A stretch of 64,000 nucleotides of DNA. It comes from Limosilactobacillus equigenerosi DSM 18793 = JCM 14505. Its GTDB lineage: Bacteria; Bacillota; Bacilli; Lactobacillales; Lactobacillaceae. A program made the position numbers and the translations under genes. The notes beneath the pieces were generated by a model. It was given only the letters and a program-made list of their open reading frames with translations. It had not been told where the DNA came from and made no database searches. This document shows positions 16,477-30,603 of this stretch, one piece after another. The DNA lies in contig NZ_BBAS01000002.1 in the NCBI RefSeq assembly GCF_001311375.1, positions 1 to 64,000 on the forward strand. The letters are read 5' to 3'. The first letter of the stretch is position 1. Every line of letters starts with the position of its first letter.

Positions 16477-17853
16477 TTAATCGATTTCTGTCCGTTCCAG
16501 CAACGTCACACTCTCAACATGCGTCGTTTGTGGGAATTGATCAACCGGTTGAATTGGCTTCGTTACCCGATAACCTTGTTCCATTAATCGTTGCAGGTCC
16601 CGGACTAACGTGGCGGGATTACATGAAACATAGACAATCTTTTGGGGCGCCATTTTCCCGGCTGCTTCAATTAATTGTTCATCCAAGCCTTTCCGTGGTG
16701 GATCAACAATCAAGACATCTGGTTTTAAGCCGGCTGCTTGCCACTTGGCCATTTGTTCTTCGGCCTTACCAACCACAAATTCAGCATTCTCAATCTGGTT
16801 ATGTAACGCATTTAACTTGGCATCTTCAATCGCCGCCGGAACTATTTCAACCCCATAAACTTTTTGCGCATGCTTCGCCACCGCCAACGAAATGGTCCCA
16901 ATCCCACAGTACGCATCAATCACCGTTTGGGTCCCATCTAATTCAGCCGCATCAATGGCTGCTTGGTAAAGCTTTTCTGTTTGTTGCGGATTAACTTGGT
17001 AAAACGATAATGGTGAAATCGTAAAATCAATCCCCAACAATTGATCATGAATCGTTGGTTCGCCCCATAAAACGTGATTTTCCGGTCCTAACACGACATT
17101 CGTATTTTTAGCATTCACATTATGGATAATGCTCGTAATTCCCGGAATTTGATCCACCATGCCCGCCACTAATTCCTTAGCGTGTGGTAATTTTGATGTC
17201 CGTGTCACAATTACCACCATGACTTGGTGACTGTAATAGCCACGCCGGACCATTAAATGCTTAACATCACCCGTTTGCTTCGTTTCATCATATGCCCGTA
17301 ACTTTAAGTCCCGCATTAAATTCCGCACCGTAACAATCGTTTGGTCAATCACCGGATCTTGGATATAAAAATCTTCCATCGGCACTAAATCATGACTACC
17401 ACGCTTATAGAAGCCTGTTTGTAACGCCCCCCGTTGGTAACGAACGGGCACTTGGGCTTTATTCCGGTAATGGTATGGTGCCGCCATTCCGAGCGTTGGC
17501 GCCACCGTTAAATCAAGGTGGGCTTTAGTTAATAAGTCTTGAATTAACTTTTGCTTAAACTTTAATTGGGCTGGGTACTTCAAATGTCCTAACGGGGCAA
17601 TCCCGGTTTGTAAAAACATTTGGTTGGCATTTTCCACGCGGTCAGGACTCGTGGTTAAGCGTTGCGTTAGCATTCCCCACGCAAAGTTTTGGGTTAATTT
17701 CGTCACCCGCACTTCCACTTTTTCCCCCGGCAACGTATCCGGCACGAAAATTGGGTATTGAGCGACTTTTAACACCCCGTTTCCTTGATACGTTAAATCC
17801 GCAATCGTCCCCGTGATGGTCTCACCCCGGTGAACTGGTAAATTTACTTTCAT
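16477..17853 (-). CDS. rlmD: 23S rRNA (uracil-5-)-methyltransferase RlmD/RlmCD, first copy
   Basis: 458 residues. Transfers a methyl group from S-adenosylmethionine to C5 of a uracil in 23S rRNA. An N-terminal TRAM RNA-binding domain (residues 1-60, GETITGTIADLTYQGNGV) precedes the methyltransferase core with SPLSFYQVNPQQTEKLY, DAYCGIGTISL, DPPRKGLD and YVSCNPATLVRDL, whose Cys is the catalytic nucleophile. The four Cys that bind an iron-sulfur cluster in the E. coli enzyme are absent; the region reads TGIAPLGHLKYPAQLKFKQ. It ends the gatCAB-dgkB run. A second, diverged copy lies at 33324-34756. Confidence 0.92.
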   Translation of the reverse strand: MKVNLPVHRGETITGTIADLTYQGNGVLKVAQYPIFVPDTLPGEKVEVRVTKLTQNFAWGMLTQRLTTSPDRVENANQMFLQTGIAPLGHLKYPAQLKFKQKLIQDLLTKAHLDLTVAPTLGMAAPYHYRNKAQVPVRYQRGALQTGFYKRGSHDLVPMEDFYIQDPVIDQTIVTVRNLMRDLKLRAYDETKQTGDVKHLMVRRGYYSHQVMVVIVTRTSKLPHAKELVAGMVDQIPGITSIIHNVNAKNTNVVLGPENHVLWGEPTIHDQLLGIDFTISPLSFYQVNPQQTEKLYQAAIDAAELDGTQTVIDAYCGIGTISLAVAKHAQKVYGVEIVPAAIEDAKLNALHNQIENAEFVVGKAEEQMAKWQAAGLKPDVLIVDPPRKGLDEQLIEAAGKMAPQKIVYVSCNPATLVRDLQRLMEQGYRVTKPIQPVDQFPQTTHVESVTLLERTEID

Positions 17854-17872
17854 TCAAATCTCCTTAATCGAC

Positions 17873-17911
17873 AAAAGCGGTCCGGTTTTGTTGCAAAACC
17901 CAACCGCTTTT
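17873..17911 (-). terminator. Terminator after dgkB
   Basis: AAAAGCGGT...ACCGCTTTT arms with inner GGTTTTG/CAAAACC form a long stem in the gap between dgkB and rlmD. On the minus strand it ends in a short T run. It separates rlmD from the gat operon. Confidence 0.75.
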
Positions 17912-17913
17912 CA

Positions 17914-18921
17914 TTATTCATCCGCTAAATGATTATCAACATCCCGAATGAAATCTTGTTCCATCCGTTTCATTTCGGGGGTCATTTCACTGCTAATCGC
18001 ATTCGTTGGAATTTGTTCCACATTGGCCACCACTTCAATATGTTGATGTAAATTATGGAAATGCTTTGGTGCATCCCCACCGTATTCACCATCTAAGTTA
18101 ATCATCAAGCGATCAGCTTCATTCAATGGTTCAATCAACACATCTTTGGCCTTGACGTAAATCACCCGCTCATCATCAACGTGGGTTCCTTTCAAGGCTT
18201 TGGCCATAATTTGGAGCATGCCAGCAAGGGAACTATCCTTCACAATTAACAACGAGAAGTTACCATCATCCAATGATGCATCTGGCACCACTTGTTCAAA
18301 GCCTCCGACGGAATTCGTTAAGGCTAATAAAATTGTGGAAATATCACCTTCATAAACTTCGCCATCGTATGTCACTCGGACTTTGACCGGCTTCACCCGT
18401 GGCAACAATTCCGTTCCCTTGGCAAAGTAAGCTAAGTAACCAAACATTGACTTCATTTGTGATGGAACTTCATAGGTCAATTCCGTTAACGTTCCGGCCG
18501 CCGCAATGTTCATAAAGTAGTGATCTTCAACTTGCCCCACATCAATTTTAAATCGATTCTCCGGATTTAAAATCACGCGGGCCGCCCCAACTGGATCTTC
18601 CCGGGGAATCTTTAAGGCCCGAGCATAATCATTCGTCGTCCCGGACGGAATCACGGCCAATAATGGGCGATGCTCAAAGCCGGCAATCCCATTCATGACT
18701 TCGTTAATCGTCCCGTCACCACCGGCAGCCACGATTAAATCAAAGCCTTCCCGCACGGCCCGAGCTGCTTCATTTAAGGCCGAATTAGGTTCCGGCGTCG
18801 TAGCAAACGCACTCGTTTCATAGCCGGCTTGTTCATACACGGCTAAGATATCAACTAAATCATGCTTAATGGCTTCGCGCCCCGATGTTGGATTATAAAT
18901 AATCCGTGCTCGCTTCGTCAT
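17914..18921 (-). CDS. dgkB: Diacylglycerol kinase (soluble, DgkB type)
   Basis: Phosphorylates diacylglycerol, a by-product of lipoteichoic acid synthesis, to phosphatidic acid with ATP. It has 335 residues. The N-terminal catalytic domain shows RARIIYNPTSG and the nucleotide-binding loop AAGGDGTINEVMNG near residue 68, with PSGTTNDYARAL near 91; the C-terminal beta domain holds the INLDGEYGGDAP segment. No membrane segment is present, in contrast to the small integral enzyme DgkA. It follows gatB by 12 bases and is probably co-transcribed with gatCAB. Confidence 0.92.
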   Translation of the reverse strand: MTKRARIIYNPTSGREAIKHDLVDILAVYEQAGYETSAFATTPEPNSALNEAARAVREGFDLIVAAGGDGTINEVMNGIAGFEHRPLLAVIPSGTTNDYARALKIPREDPVGAARVILNPENRFKIDVGQVEDHYFMNIAAAGTLTELTYEVPSQMKSMFGYLAYFAKGTELLPRVKPVKVRVTYDGEVYEGDISTILLALTNSVGGFEQVVPDASLDDGNFSLLIVKDSSLAGMLQIMAKALKGTHVDDERVIYVKAKDVLIEPLNEADRLMINLDGEYGGDAPKHFHNLHQHIEVVANVEQIPTNAISSEMTPEMKRMEQDFIRDVDNHLADE

Positions 18922-18933
18922 CTACTTCTACCT

Positions 18934-20357
18934 CTATTGTGCGTTTAAGGCTTGCATTAACAACTTGTTAACCACGCCAGGGTTGGCCGTTCCCTTGGTT
19001 TGCTTCATAATTTGTCCAACTAAGAAACCAACCGCCCGGTCTTTCCCGTTCTTAAAGTCTTCAATTGATTGTGGGTTATTAGCTAAAATTTCATCCACAA
19101 TTGGTTGTAATTGGGCTGGATCAGATAATTGAACTAAGCCATTCTTCTTCGCGAATTCCGCTGGTTCTTCCCCTTGTAAGATTCCTTGGAAGACCTTCTT
19201 GGCCATCTTAGATGAAATCGTGCCATCATCGATTAACTTAATCATTCCGGCTAAGTTAGCTGGCGTTAACTTAGTTTGTGGTAAATCAACGTGTTCGGTG
19301 TTTAAGTAACTGTTCACGTCGTTCATTAAGTAATTGGCTACCTTACGGGCATCCGCACCTTCAGCAACCGTGGCTTCAAAGAAGTCCGACATTTCCTTGG
19401 TTTGCGTTAAGACCATTGCATCATAATCCGTTAAACCAAGGTCATTGACATAGTGAGCCCGCCGTTCACCTGGCATTTGTGGCATTTCCGCCGTAATTTC
19501 CGCAATCCAGTCATCGCTAACATGAACGGCTGGCACATCTGGTTCAGGGAAGTAACGGTAATCGTCACTTCCTTCTTTCGTCCGCATGGAAATCGTTGAC
19601 TTCGTGGCTTCATCGTACCGCCGTGTTTCTTGAACAATTTGCCCCCCAGCTAAGAGAACTTTTTGATGCCGTTCTTGTTCAAAGTTCAACGCATTCCGCA
19701 CATAATTGAAGGAATTAATGTTCTTCATTTCCGTTTTGGTCCCAAATTCCTTAGCCCCATATGGCCGCACCGAAATGTTGGTATCAACCCGCATTGAACC
19801 TTCTTCCATCTTCACGTCGGAAATCCCCGTAAATTGAATCCGTTGCCGTAAGGCTTCTAAGTACGCTACCGCTTCGTCAGGTGAAGCGATATCAGGCTTA
19901 GACACGATTTCAATCAATGGCGTCCCTTGCCGGTTTAAGTCCACGTATGAATATTGACCGGTGTGGGTGTTCTTCCCGGCATCTTCTTCAATATGCATTT
20001 CAGCAATCCCAATCTTCTTTTTCTTGCCGTCAACTTCGATTTCCACCCAACCATCGTGAGCAATTGGCGTTTCGGATTGCGTAATTTGGTACGCTTTCGG
20101 ATTATCAGGATAGAAGTAATTCTTCCGATCAAAGTGCATGTTTGGATTAATTTCCGCATGGAGGGCTAACCCAGCCATAATCCCGGCTTTCACCACACCC
20201 TTGTTTAACGTTGGTAAGACCCCAGGGTATCCCCAATCCAACATGTTAGTGTTTTCGTTGGCTGCCGCCCCAAAGTTAACTGGCGAAGGGCTAAAAATCT
20301 TGGAGTTAGTTTTTAATTCAACGTGACTTCCAACCCAATTGTCGTTTCAAAATTCAT
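18934..20357 (-). CDS. gatB: Aspartyl/glutamyl-tRNA amidotransferase subunit B (frameshifted in this sequence)
   Basis: Part of GatCAB, which converts misacylated Glu-tRNA(Gln) and Asp-tRNA(Asn) to the amides; GatB is the kinase-like subunit. The true start is the ATG at 20357 ([11 protein letters not shown]), with GGAGGAG inside the gatA end. A missing base near 20322-20328 (GAAGT-CACGTT should read E V H V E L) breaks the frame after 11 codons; the remaining 436 codons are continuous. Landmarks are [52 protein letters not shown], and the tail domain [16 protein letters not shown]. The stop lies 12 bases before dgkB. Confidence 0.9.
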
Positions 20358-20358
20358 C

Positions 20359-21831
20359 TTATTGGTCTCCTCCTAACTTAGCGTGATGATTGTGGGCATC
20401 CGTAGTTTGTTCAAAGACGTACGCCGTGTTGTAAAGCGTTTGTTCGTCGTACTTCTTCCCAATTAATTGCATCCCAACTGGCATCCCATTCTTCTTGGAG
20501 AAGCCGGCTGGAATTGACATCGCTGGCACCCCAGCTAAGTTGGCCGTCACCGTTAAGATATCGTTGTAGTACATCTTCTTGGGATCATCAATATCTTCAC
20601 CAATCTTGAAGGCCGTTGAAACTCCCGTCGCCCCGATAATCACATCATGATCTTCAAAAACCTTTTCAAAGTCTTGGGCAATTAAACGCCGAACCTTAGC
20701 CGCTTTGTTGAAGTAAGCATCGTAGAAACCAGCAGATAAGGAGAACGTCCCTAACATAATCCGGCGCTTAACTTCTTCGCCGAACCCTTCCGAACGTGTC
20801 TTAACGTAAACGTCTTCCAAGTTTTTCACATCATCAGCCCGGAACCCGTACCGAATCCCATCAAACCGTTGTAAGTTTGACGAAGCTTCGGATGACGCTA
20901 AGATGTAGTAAACCGGTACCCCATACTTCGTGTGTGGTAAGGAAACTTCATCGACAATCGCCCCGAGTGATTCTAAGTGCTTTAACCCAGCTTCAATGAC
21001 TTCACGTACATCTTCATCAATTGCGTCACTAACGTATTCCTTTGGCACCGCAATCCGTAAGCCCTTAACACTCGCTTCGTCTAAGCCCGCTGCAAAGTCA
21101 GGCACCGCTTGGTGTGAACTCGTCATATCATGGTCATCTTGACCGCTAATGGCACTCATCAAGATGGCGTTATCCTTGACCGTCCGCGTAATCCACCCCA
21201 CTTGGTCAAAACTCGAACCAAAGGCGATCACGCCCCAACGGGAAACCCGACCATACGTTGGTTTCATCCCAACAACCCCATTAAAGGCGGATGGCATCCG
21301 AATTGAACCACCAGTATCCGTCCCCAAGGCACCAAGGACGTCCCCAGCTGCCACCGCCGCGGCTGAACCACCAGAACTACCACCTGGTACCCGTGTTAAG
21401 TCCCATGGGTTCTTAGTCGTCCCAAAGTAAGACGTTTCGGTTGAGGAACCCATTGCGAATTCATCGAGGTTCGTCTTCCCGACATTGATTGCCCCAGCTT
21501 GGTTTAATTTTTCCACCACCGTGGCATCGAAAACGGGGGTGAAATGTTCCAACATCTTCGAAGAAGCCGTCGTCGTTAAGCCTTGCGTTAAAATGTTGTC
21601 TTTCACCGCTAAAGGAATCCCGGCTAATAATTGGTCTTCCTTAATCCCAGCTGCATCTAAAGCTTGGGCTTGCTTAAGGGCCGCTTCATCATTACGGTTC
21701 ACAAAGGCATTAACATCAGCTTCCGTAGCGTCCATCCGCTTGAGACTGGCTTCCACTAATTCCGTGGCCGTTACTTTCCCAGCCACTAAATCAGCATGTA
21801 ATTGGGTAATATCCGTTTGGTTAAAATCCAT
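20359..21831 (-). CDS. gatA: Aspartyl/glutamyl-tRNA amidotransferase subunit A
   Basis: Amidase-signature glutaminase that releases ammonia from glutamine for GatB; 490 residues, full length. The Ser-cisSer-Lys triad is visible: Lys in PLAVKDNIL near residue 77, and the Ser pair in the glycine-rich [14 protein letters not shown] near 151, with [14 protein letters not shown] behind it. The gene is intact. It starts 7 bases after gatC and its stop is followed one base later by the gatB start. Confidence 0.96.
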   Translation of the reverse strand: MDFNQTDITQLHADLVAGKVTATELVEASLKRMDATEADVNAFVNRNDEAALKQAQALDAAGIKEDQLLAGIPLAVKDNILTQGLTTTASSKMLEHFTPVFDATVVEKLNQAGAINVGKTNLDEFAMGSSTETSYFGTTKNPWDLTRVPGGSSGGSAAAVAAGDVLGALGTDTGGSIRMPSAFNGVVGMKPTYGRVSRWGVIAFGSSFDQVGWITRTVKDNAILMSAISGQDDHDMTSSHQAVPDFAAGLDEASVKGLRIAVPKEYVSDAIDEDVREVIEAGLKHLESLGAIVDEVSLPHTKYGVPVYYILASSEASSNLQRFDGIRYGFRADDVKNLEDVYVKTRSEGFGEEVKRRIMLGTFSLSAGFYDAYFNKAAKVRRLIAQDFEKVFEDHDVIIGATGVSTAFKIGEDIDDPKKMYYNDILTVTANLAGVPAMSIPAGFSKKNGMPVGMQLIGKKYDEQTLYNTAYVFEQTTDAHNHHAKLGGDQ

Positions 21832-21837
21832 GGTTAA

Positions 21838-22149
21838 TTAGTCCTCACTTCCGTCTAAGATTGCTGGCACCTTGATTAACCCATTTTCAGTTTCCGGCGC
21901 ATTATCGAGTAAGGCTTGCCGCAATTCATCACTACTCTTAACGGCGACGTCTTCACGCATCACATTAACTTCATCCGTGGCCGTCGTCATTGGGGCGACG
22001 CCCGTCGTATCAACTTCTTCTAATTGATCAAACAATTCCACAATTGCTTCAAGTTGTGGAACAAATTTATCTAATTCTGCATCCGTAAAGGATAACTTGG
22101 CCAATTCGGCCACGTGCTTTACCTGTTCACGGTCTAAATTTGCTGCCAT
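21838..22149 (-). CDS. gatC: Aspartyl/glutamyl-tRNA amidotransferase subunit C
   Basis: 103-residue chaperone-like subunit that wraps the GatA-GatB interface. Characteristic are REQVKHVAELAKLSFTDAEL at the N-terminus and FDQLEEVDTTGVAP in the middle, with VMREDVA before the tail. It is the first gene of gatCAB, 67 bases after camS. Confidence 0.95.
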   Translation of the reverse strand: MAANLDREQVKHVAELAKLSFTDAELDKFVPQLEAIVELFDQLEEVDTTGVAPMTTATDEVNVMREDVAVKSSDELRQALLDNAPETENGLIKVPAILDGSED

Positions 22150-22215
22150 GCATCGGTCCTCATTTCTATCAAATTCAATTATCTACAAACATTTATTTTA
22201 CCACACTTCAACGCG

Positions 22216-25351
<3,136 letters not shown>

Positions 25352-25353
25352 GG

Positions 25354-27630
25354 TTATTCCTCAACTTTAGTAATCGGCGCAAAGCTTGCTAACAAGCGCT
25401 TCACCCCTTGTTGTGGGAAGGCGATATCTAATTCCATATCAGTCCCGGTTCCATTGACTGAGACCACCGTTCCCGTTCCCCACTTTTTATGCGTGACCTT
25501 ATCACCGGTTGCCCAACTTTCCTTATCAGCTCCCGTCCCAGTATTCGCCACTTTTGGGGCCACCTTTTTACCTGGGGTCCGTCGTGGCGTTGACCGGTAT
25601 GTCGTGGCCTGACTGGCTTGACTTGCATAACCACCGTAAAGGCCTTGGGAGGTTTTTCCAAAGGATAAGCCACCTTGGTTTTCACTTTGAATTAATTGAT
25701 CATCAATTTCATCCACAAAATCGGATGGTTGGTTTCGTTGCACCCGTCCATATAGCATCCGTGAATAAGCATTCGTTAGGTATAATTTCCGTTCGGCCCG
25801 CGTGATCCCGACATATGCCAACCGGCGTTCTTCTTCCATTTCTTCGTTGTTTTCCATTGAACGCGCTAATGGAAAGACTCCGGTTTCCATCCCAACTAAG
25901 AACACCACTGGAAATTCCAACCCCTTCGCCGCGTGTAGGGTCATTAACGTCACCGCTGGTTCTTGTTCATCCACATCATCTTGATCCGAAACTAACGCTA
26001 AATCAGCTAAGAAATTCACGATTTTTTTCTAATGGGTCAACCTCATCGTCAGCGTGTTGCTTATCATATTCCGCCGTTACCGACTTAAATTCATCTAAGT
26101 TTTCCCGGCGAGCTTGGGCTTGTAAGGTCTTATCTTGACGTAAGCTTCATCATAGCCAGACTTATCTAAAATATAATCCGTTAAATCCGTAATTGACATC
26201 ACCTTAGCATGATCACGTAAGTCTTCCATTAACATCCCAAAGGCTTCCAATTTATTTTTCGCCGCTGCCCCTAATTCGGTTGCCATCATCACATTTTGCG
26301 CCGCATATAACATGGGCCAATGATTATCCATTGCAAAGGCTCGGAGATGTTCGACACTCGTCGCTCCGATGCCTCGTTTAGGCGTATTAACCACCCGCAT
26401 AAAACTCATCGAATCATTGGGATTGGCAATCAACGTTAAGTACGCTAAAATATCCCGAATTTCTTTCCGGTCATAGAACTTGTGGCCCCCAACCATCGTG
26501 TACGGGATTGAACTCTTAAGGAAGGTTTCTTCAATTACCCGCGATTGGGCATTCGTCCGGTAAAGCACGGCAAAATCATTGGCGTGGCGACCTTGTTCCC
26601 GCATTAGGGTTTGAATTTGTTGCACGATAAAGCGCGCTTCATCATGCTCATTTTGCGCCCGATAGTAAGAAATCTTGTCTCCCGCTTCATTTTGCGTCCA
26701 CAAATTCTTATCCTTACGTTGTAAGTTATTGGCGATCACTTCATTGGCCGCTTGCAAAATCGTCTTGGTGGAACGGTAATTTTGTTCCAACATCACCGTT
26801 TGGGCTTGAGGATAATCCCGTTCGAAATTTAAAATGTTGTTCATATTGGCGCCCCGCCAACCATAAATACTTTGGTCCGCGTCCCCAACGACACATAGAT
26901 TTTGGTACCCCTTGGCTAATAAGTTCACCAATTGATATTGCGCATCGTTAGTATCTTGGTATTCGTCAACATGAATGTATTGGAATTTTTGTTGGTAACG
27001 TTGCAACGTTTCCGGTGACTTTTCAAATAATTCAATCGTTTTCATGATTAAATCATCAAAGTCTAACGATTGATTAGTTTGTAAGGCTTGTTGATATTGA
27101 GTGTAAACTTGACCCACCATTTGATGGAACGGTCCGCGGTGTTTAGCCAGATAAGTGGCCGGCATTTCCATTGCGTTTTTGGCATTCGAAATCGCCGCTA
27201 AAATTTGGCGCGGATCAAATTTTTCCGTATCAATATTCAAATCACCACAAATTTGCTTCACTAACGTCCGTTGTTCACTCGGATCGGCAATCGTAAAGGC
27301 GCGGTTGTACCCAAGTAACTCAATGTCCCGGCGTAAAATCCGCACACACAAGGCGTGGAAGGTTGAAACCCAAATATCTTTAGCGTCATCCCCCAATAAA
27401 TTGGCAATCCGTTCTTGCATTTCCCGCGCGGCCTTATTGGTAAAGGTAATCGCTAAAATATGCCATGGCAAGACATGCTTAGCTTCAATTAAGTACGCAA
27501 TCCGGTGCGTTAACACCCGTGTCTTCCCGGAACCCGCCCCGGCCATCACCAATAATGGTCCTTCAGTGGCTAACACGGCTTCTTGTTGCTTGTCATTCAT
27601 TCCTTGTAATAATGTTGCTTCAATACTCAC
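25354..27630 (-). CDS. pcrA: ATP-dependent DNA helicase PcrA (frameshifted twice in this sequence)
   Basis: UvrD-type superfamily 1 helicase for repair and rolling-circle plasmid replication; essential in Gram-positives. The Walker A loop [12 protein letters not shown] near residue 32, [15 protein letters not shown] (motif II), [15 protein letters not shown] (III), EQNYRSTK (IV), [13 protein letters not shown] and [11 protein letters not shown] are all present. A missing G near 26137 ([11 protein letters not shown] expected) and seven A where six are expected near 26031 ([13 protein letters not shown]) break the frame over a 37-codon stretch. The GTG start has GGAGAGA upstream. The C-terminal RNA polymerase-binding tail ([10 protein letters not shown]) is intact. 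It is the first gene of pcrA-ligA-camS-gat. Confidence 0.94.
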
Positions 27631-27673
27631 GATTACTCTCTCCTTAACTGTAAACTGGAATAAAAACGCAAAA

Positions 27674-27700
27674 ACCCCGCTCTGCCGAAGCAGTTGGGGT
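27674..27700 (-). terminator. Terminator after the GH73 gene
   Basis: ACCCC (27674-27678) with GGGGT (27696-27700), extended by inner CTGC/GCAG; the minus-strand continuation is TTTTTGCGTTTTT. It separates the glucosaminidase gene from pcrA, which must have its own promoter. Confidence 0.85.
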
Positions 27701-27709
27701 ATCTAAAAT

Positions 27710-28329
27710 TTAACGATCATATTGATCGAGATCATATGTTTGAATAATTTGAATTAACTTTTGTGCGTAATTCGGGTCCGTTGCGTAATTAGCATCTTGC
27801 AACGCTTGCGCGGCTTCTTGATAGTTTTGTGCTTTCACCACTGGTTCGTAATTATCAGATTTATAATACGTTCCTTCGAGCATCAAACGCGTATGATCGG
27901 CAATCGATGCATCCCAACTATCATAAACCTTAAAGCGCCCCTTAATGGTAATCCATTGACCATTCACATATTCACGCGTCGTAAATAGCTTTGAATTGGC
28001 CCCGGTCCCCTTAATTCCAAACAAATTATTATCTTCTTTCGATAATTGGCTCTTGCCCCAATTCGACTCTAAAATTGCTTGAGCAATCGTAATTGACGAC
28101 ATCACGTGATACTTAGCTTGCATCCGTTGGGCTTCAGGGGCCACGCGTTTAATAAAGTCCCGCTTTTCTTTGGCTTGCCGTTCAATCGTTTGTTGCTGTT
28201 CCATTCGTAAGCGATAATTCATGTAGGCGTGCCGACCAAAGTACGCCCCCACGAGTACAATCATTAATGATAAAAACTAATGATTAGTTTCGTGATTAAT
28301 TTCATTTTCCGCCGGCGTCGTTTTGCCAT
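27710..28329 (-). CDS. GH73 endo-beta-N-acetylglucosaminidase (frameshifted near its start)
   Basis: Peptidoglycan hydrolase. The ATG at 28329 has AGGAG 7 bases upstream and gives MAKRRRRKMKLITKL, a basic stretch followed by a hydrophobic segment (IVLVGAYFG), i.e. a membrane anchor or uncleaved signal. A T run of five near 28274 should be six to connect (LIISFLSLM). The catalytic domain starts near residue 50: Glu in IAQAILESNWGKSQLS, NNLFGIKG, YDSWDASIADHTRLM and NYATDPNYAQKLIQII. It is short (about 206 residues), with no cell-wall-binding repeats, so it is a simple one-domain enzyme. It has its own terminator. Confidence 0.88.
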
Positions 28330-28414
28330 TGATTGCTCCTCCAGATTAAACATGATTACCTTATATGATACCGTACTTAACCACAAATTTTAAGTCCTGT
28401 AACATAAATGAAAA

Positions 28415-28448
28415 ATGAGGCCGGAATCCCGTTAATTCCCGACCTCAT
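28415..28448 (-). terminator. Terminator after the short-chain dehydrogenase remnant
   Basis: ATGAGG (28415-28420) with CCTCAT (28443-28448), extended by GGAAT/ATTCC-like inner arms; followed on the minus strand by five T. It belonged to the truncated dehydrogenase gene. Confidence 0.7.
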
Positions 28449-28464
28449 CTGATTCAAATTAATT

Positions 28465-28560
28465 TTAGTGGAATTGCATCCCACCATCAATTTCTAAGGT
28501 TTGCCCCGTCATGTAATTGGAGTCTTCGCCAGCTAAGAAAGCCACTCCGGCTGATGCCTT
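28465..28560 (-). pseudogene. 3' remnant of a short-chain dehydrogenase/reductase gene
   Basis: On the minus strand the last 31 codons read [20 protein letters not shown] and IDGGMQFH, the C-terminal signature of classical SDR enzymes such as acetoin/diacetyl reductases. The frame upstream of this point is antisense to argG and not coding. The remainder of the gene (about 220 codons) is absent, so this is one side of a deletion joint. Confidence 0.85.
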
Positions 28561-29167
28561 CGACCGGACAACCGACCTTAACGATACTCCTGATACCCCT
28601 AGCATCGTCGAAATTAGTTTTGAACATGGGATCCCCGTCGCGCTTAATGGTGAAGAACTTCCATTAGAGACGCTCATTGCTCAATTAGATCAGTTAGCTG
28701 GCCAACATGGTATCGGCCGGATTGATCATATCGAAAATCGGCTGGTTGGGATTAAGTCGCGGGAAGTCTATGAAGCTCCCGCTGCCACGGTCTTAATTAA
28801 GGCCCACCAAGACTTAGAAAACTTAACCTTAGAACGGGGATTAGGTCATTACAAGCTATTAGTTGAACACGAAATTAGTAATTTAATCTATAACGCCCAA
28901 TGGTTCTCACCATTATTTAAAGCGTTAATGGCCTTTATTAAAGCCAGTCAACAAGACGTTACCGGCGTGGTCCGGGTTAAATTATTCAAAGGTAATGTTA
29001 TCTGTGAAGGGCGGCAATCACCAGTTTCCCTTTACAATGAGGATTTGGCAACTTACACAAGTAGTGACTCTTTCGACCACGAAGCTGCCAATGGTTTTAT
29101 TAAACTTTGGGGGCTTCCAACTCAAGTTTATGCCCAAGTTCACCAACATCACGATCACAAGGAGTAA
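28545..29167 (+). pseudogene. argG: Argininosuccinate synthase, C-terminal half only (5' deleted)
   Basis: ArgG joins citrulline and aspartate in arginine synthesis and is normally about 400 residues. Here only about the last 200 remain, from [20 protein letters not shown] through [29 protein letters not shown] and [16 protein letters not shown] to the stop at 29167. The ATP-binding N-terminal domain and the start region are gone. The 5' side is directly fused to the SDR remnant on the other strand, around 28545-28560. The fragment cannot be functional. argH follows 3 bases later. Confidence 0.9.
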
Positions 29168-29170
29168 ATT

Positions 29171-30557
29171 ATGAGTATTGATACTGCCTGGGGTGGCCGG
29201 TTTCAAGCCGCCGGATCCCAATGGGTCGATGAATTCGGCGCCTCAATTAACTTTGATCAATTAATGGCGGCTGAAGATTTAGCCGGTTCGCTTGCCCACG
29301 TCAAAATGTTGGGCGATACAGGAATCTTAACCGCTGCTGAAGCTGATCAAATTACAGCGGGCCTTCACACCTTACAAACCGAACTTAATGCGGGCCAATT
29401 AACCTTTGACGCCACCCATGAAGATATTCACATGAATTTAGAGGCCTTGTTAACGGAAAAAAATCGGCTCCGTGGCGGGCAAACTTCATACTGCTCGGAG
29501 TCGGAATGACCAAGTTGCCACTGATTTCCACTTATATTTAAAGCATCGGTTGCCGTTAGTGATTGATGCCATCAAACAATTACAAACCGCCCTTGTTAAC
29601 CAAGCTAGTCAACACATTCACACGATCATGCCTGGCTATACCCACTTACAACACGCCCAACCAATTTCGTTTGGCCACTACTTAACGGCTTACTACGCGA
29701 TGCTCAAACGGGATATCGAACGGTTTGAATTTAATCAACAGCATACTGATCTCTCGCCCCTTGGTGCCGCCGCTTTAGCCGGGACCACCTTCCCAATTGA
29801 TCGGGAAGAAACCACTCAATTACTCGGCTTTAAACAACCATATACCAACTCACTGGATGCTGTCAGCGATCGGGACTTTGCCCTTGAATTTTTAAGCAAT
29901 GCTGCCATCTTGATGATGCACCTCTCGCGGTTTAGTGAAGAATTGATTAGTTGGTGCTCCTACGAATTTAATTACTTAGAAATGGCTGACGAATACTCCA
30001 CCGGTAGCTCGATTATGCCCCAAAAGAAAAATCCTGATATGGCTGAACTCACGCGGGGCAAAACCGGACGGGTTTACGGACATTTAATGGGCCTCTTAGC
30101 CACAATGAAAAGTTTACCGCTTGCTTACAATAAAGATATGCAAGAAGATAAAGAAGGCGTTTTTGACACCGTTAAAACCATTATTCCGTGCTTAAAAGTG
30201 ATGACCGGCATGATTGAAACGATGCATGTTAATACCGCTCAAATGCAACAGGCGGTCCAAAATGACTTCAGTAACGCCACGGAATTAGCTGACTACCTCG
30301 CCGCTAAGGGGATTCCGTTCCGGCAAGCCCATGCTATTGTCGGGCAATTAGTCTACGAAGGAATTCAAAACCACCAAAATCTCCAAGACTTATCATTAGC
30401 TCAATTTAAAGCGATTGATGCCCGGATTGACGCTGATGTTTACCACGTTTTAGATCCCACTGTTGCCGTTGAACAGCGGACTTCACTCGGTGGTACCGGC
30501 TTTGACCAAGTTGAATCCCAAGTTAAACAAGCCCAACAAGAACTTCAGCTTCCGTAA
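29171..30557 (+). CDS. argH: Argininosuccinate lyase (frameshifted in this sequence)
   Basis: Splits argininosuccinate into arginine and fumarate. It has about 461 residues when corrected. The frame breaks at an A run of seven (29457-29463) where six are expected ([20 protein letters not shown]). The fumarase/ASL superfamily signature [12 protein letters not shown] and the catalytic region [15 protein letters not shown] are intact. The N-terminus AWGGRF is typical. AAGGAG, at the argG end, is its ribosome-binding site. Because argG is truncated, the enzyme has no on-site partner; it may survive on an external citrulline or argininosuccinate source, or be decaying. Confidence 0.9.
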
Positions 30558-30571
30558 TTATTATTAACAAT

Positions 30572-30599
30572 AAAGCGCTCGCAATCGCGAGCGCTTTTT
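30572..30599. terminator. Bidirectional terminator between argH and murI
   Basis: An 11-bp perfect stem, AAAGCGCTCGC (30572-30582) with GCGAGCGCTTT (30587-30597), loop AATC. T-rich on the plus side and flanked by A toward murI, so it can end both convergent transcripts. Confidence 0.9.
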
Positions 30600-30603
30600 A
30601 TAA

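Noticed and set aside
29457-29463. Programmed frameshifting at the A7 run of argH and similar runs
   Set aside because: The same slip occurs in many unrelated genes at plain homopolymers, without stimulatory structures; the family proteins are normally encoded in one frame. An indel in the sequence is simpler.
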